In this document: positions 7,935 through 9,774 of the stretch, piece by piece
Position numbering within the stretch: position 1 is the stretch's first letter
Layout: each line of letters begins with the position of its first letter
Assembly (NCBI GenBank): GCA_002169935.2
Contig: NHHC02000043.1
Location: 1-9,774, forward strand
DNA length: 9,774 bases
DNA from: Candidatus Pelagibacter sp. TMED153
Lineage (GTDB): Bacteria; Pseudomonadota; Alphaproteobacteria; Pelagibacterales; Pelagibacteraceae
Reading direction: 5' to 3'
Notes under the pieces: model-generated
What the model was told of the DNA's origin: nothing
The model's input: only the letters and a program-made list of their open reading frames with translations
Databases searched by the model: none
Program-made: the position numbers and the translations under genes

Positions 7935-8711
7935 ATGGTTCAATTTAACTTACCTCAAAACTCAAAAATAGAAGTTGGTAAGCAATACAAAGACGAAACA
8001 AATTCTGAAAATTTGAAAAAAGTAAATGTTTATAGATGGGATCCATCTAACGGACAAAATCCAAGAGTAGATACTTTTGAAGTTGACATGGACAATTGTG
8101 GCCCAAAAGTTTTGGATATTCTATTTAAAATAAAAAATGAAATTGACCCATCACTTACATTTAGAAGATCATGTGCTCATGGAGTTTGTGGTTCTTGTGC
8201 GATGAATATTGATGGGGTAAACACTTTGGCATGTATAAAATCTCACACAGACATTAATGGTGATCTTAACATATATCCCCTACCACATTTAAAAGTAGTT
8301 AAAGATTTGATTGGAGATTTGAGCACTCTTTATAAACAGTATGAATCCATTAAACCATGGTTACAAACTGAACAAACAGGAAAAGAAAAAGAAGAATTAC
8401 GACAATCTCAAAAAGATAGAGAAAAGCTAGATGGATACTACGAGTGTATACTTTGTGCATGTTGTTCAACAGCGTGTCCTAGTTATTGGTGGAACGGAGA
8501 TAAGTATTTGGGACCAGCTGTTTTATTGCAAGCTTACCGATGGATCAATGACAGTAGAGACGGTGATAAAAAAGAGAGATTAAAGAAAGTTGCTGATGAA
8601 TTAAAATTATACAGATGTCACACGATTATGAATTGTACTAATTCTTGTCCAAAAGGATTAAACCCTGCAAAAGCTATAGGATCTATTAAGAAAATGCTTG
8701 CAACAAGCTAA
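7935..8711 (+). CDS. sdhB: Succinate dehydrogenase iron-sulfur subunit
   Basis: SdhB passes electrons from the SdhA flavin to quinone through three iron-sulfur clusters. The [2Fe-2S] ligands are Cys80, Cys85, Cys88 and Cys100 ([12 protein letters not shown] and LAC). The [4Fe-4S] ligands are Cys171, Cys174, Cys177 and Cys238. The [3Fe-4S] ligands are Cys181, Cys228 and Cys234, within [16 protein letters not shown] and [17 protein letters not shown]. Trp186 and His229 match quinone-site residues Trp164 and His207 of E. coli. All ligands are present, so electron transfer up to the quinone site looks intact. At 258 residues with about 20 extra N-terminal residues compared with E. coli, it fits the alphaproteobacterial form. 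It starts 2 bases after sdhA. Confidence 0.98.
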   Translation: MVQFNLPQNSKIEVGKQYKDETNSENLKKVNVYRWDPSNGQNPRVDTFEVDMDNCGPKVLDILFKIKNEIDPSLTFRRSCAHGVCGSCAMNIDGVNTLACIKSHTDINGDLNIYPLPHLKVVKDLIGDLSTLYKQYESIKPWLQTEQTGKEKEELRQSQKDREKLDGYYECILCACCSTACPSYWWNGDKYLGPAVLLQAYRWINDSRDGDKKERLKKVADELKLYRCHTIMNCTNSCPKGLNPAKAIGSIKKMLATS

Positions 8712-8734
8712 AACCTTATTTATTCAATTACATC

Positions 8735-9774
8735 ATGAAAACTATAGAACACTTTGTGAATGGTAAAAACTTCGGTGGTGAGTCTAAAAGAACAGGAAAA
8801 GTTTTTAATCCTGCCACAGGAGAACAAAGCGCAGAAGTGAAGTTGGCAAATATAAACGATGTAAATCAAGCAGTAAAAAGTGCCAAAAAAGTTTTTGAAT
8901 CTTGGGCTAACACACCTCCACTTCAAAGAGCTAGAGTAATGTTTAAATTTAAAGAATTAATAGAAAAAAATTCAGATGAATTAACAAAAATTATTGTTTC
9001 TGAACATGGTAAAGTTTACGAGGATGCAAGAGGTTCACTAACTAGGGGATTAGAAGTAGTTGAATATGCTTGTGGTATACCTCAAATGCTAAAAGGAGAG
9101 TTTACGGAGAATGTAGGAACTAATGTAGACAGTTGGTCTGTAAGACAGCCTTTAGGCGTATGCGCTGGTATTACTCCTTTTAATTTTCCTGCTATGGTTC
9201 CAATGTGGATGTTTCCAATGGCTATAGCTTGTGGAAATACATTTGTATTAAAACCATCAGAAAAGGATCCATCTTGTGTAATGAAACTAGCAGAACTTTT
9301 ACAAGACGCAGGTTTACCAGATGGAGTTTTTAACGTTATCAACGGAGATAAAGAAGCTGTTGATGCATTAATAAATCATAAAGATGTAGTAGCTATGAGT
9401 TTTGTTGGATCAACTCCAATTGCAAAATATATTTATGAAAATTGTGCAAAAAATGAAAAAAGAGTTCAAGCTTTGGGAGGAGCAAAAAATCATTGTGTAG
9501 TAATGCCAGATTGTGATTTGGATCAAGCAGTTAATGGCTTAATGGGAGCAGCCTACGGTTCAGCTGGGGAAAGATGTATGGCACAATCAGTTGCAGTTGC
9601 AGTAGGAGGAATTGGAGATAGATTAGTAGAATCTTTGTCTAAAAAAGTTGAAACTTTAAAAGTCGGACCAGGAATGGATAAACAATCTGAAATGGGCCCT
9701 CTTGTAACGAAAGAACATTTAGAAAAAGTAAAAAAATTTGTTGATATTGGAGAAAAAGAAGGGGCAAAACTTAT
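8735..9774 (+). CDS. mmsA: Methylmalonate-semialdehyde dehydrogenase, CoA-acylating (3' partial)
   Basis: The frame is open from the ATG at 8735 to the right edge, giving 346 codons of a family about 500 residues long. MmsA converts methylmalonate semialdehyde to propionyl-CoA, and malonate semialdehyde to acetyl-CoA, with NAD+ and CoA and release of CO2. It serves valine, beta-alanine and inositol breakdown. Family features are HFVNGK (6-11), PLGVCAGITPFNFPAMVPMW (139-158) with oxyanion Asn150, ALGGAKNHCVVMPD (246-259) and the nucleophile Cys281 in GSAGERCMAQS. Ala246 occupies the place of the general-base Glu of hydrolytic aldehyde dehydrogenases, which fits a CoA-dependent enzyme. GGAKNH and ERCMA set MmsA apart from succinate-semialdehyde dehydrogenases. 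It begins 23 bases after sdhB with no Shine-Dalgarno site or terminator between them. Its C-terminal third is outside the window. Confidence 0.93.
   Translation, partial: MKTIEHFVNGKNFGGESKRTGKVFNPATGEQSAEVKLANINDVNQAVKSAKKVFESWANTPPLQRARVMFKFKELIEKNSDELTKIIVSEHGKVYEDARGSLTRGLEVVEYACGIPQMLKGEFTENVGTNVDSWSVRQPLGVCAGITPFNFPAMVPMWMFPMAIACGNTFVLKPSEKDPSCVMKLAELLQDAGLPDGVFNVINGDKEAVDALINHKDVVAMSFVGSTPIAKYIYENCAKNEKRVQALGGAKNHCVVMPDCDLDQAVNGLMGAAYGSAGERCMAQSVAVAVGGIGDRLVESLSKKVETLKVGPGMDKQSEMGPLVTKEHLEKVKKFVDIGEKEGAKL

Noticed and set aside
8720..9342. Short minus-strand frames opposite mmsA
   Set aside because: The plus-strand frame is open for 346 codons and carries clear aldehyde dehydrogenase motifs, so the antisense frames are incidental.

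Overview
The window looks like a piece of a SAR11-clade (Pelagibacterales) alphaproteobacterial genome. The evidence is low G+C (roughly 30% by eye), long A and T runs inside genes, alphaproteobacterial-type SdhB and SdhC sequences, and very small gaps between genes. The SAR11 placement is inferred from these traits and from remembered gene order, not from a database search.

All genes lie on the + strand. From left to right: the C-terminal tail of an unidentified protein made of an exact 9-residue repeat (1-85); trmD (102-803) and rplS (790-1296), a translation module; leuC, leuD and leuB (1307-4414), the isopropylmalate steps of leucine synthesis; asd (4427-5419), the branch-point enzyme for lysine, threonine and methionine; sdhC, sdhD, sdhA and sdhB (5443-8711), a complete four-subunit succinate dehydrogenase; and the first 346 codons of mmsA (8735 to the right edge), a CoA-acylating semialdehyde dehydrogenase. 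Gaps between genes total only about 87 bases, the largest being 23. Several neighbours overlap, and no terminator-like hairpin was seen at any junction. There is no gene-free stretch longer than 23 bases, no RNA gene, no mobile element and no CRISPR array.

Functionally this is core metabolism. TrmD and L19 serve translation. LeuCDB and Asd make amino acids. SdhCDAB links the TCA cycle to the quinone pool, and MmsA would feed propionyl-CoA or acetyl-CoA into central carbon metabolism. I see no novel multi-gene system. The observations most worth a second look are in the membrane anchor of succinate dehydrogenase: SdhD lacks the usual haem-ligand histidine (Phe63 at that position) and has no other histidine or cysteine that could replace it within the membrane, while SdhC has Glu85 in place of a usually conserved glycine next to its own haem ligand. 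The repeat tail at the left edge and the long charged tail on L19 are secondary points of interest.
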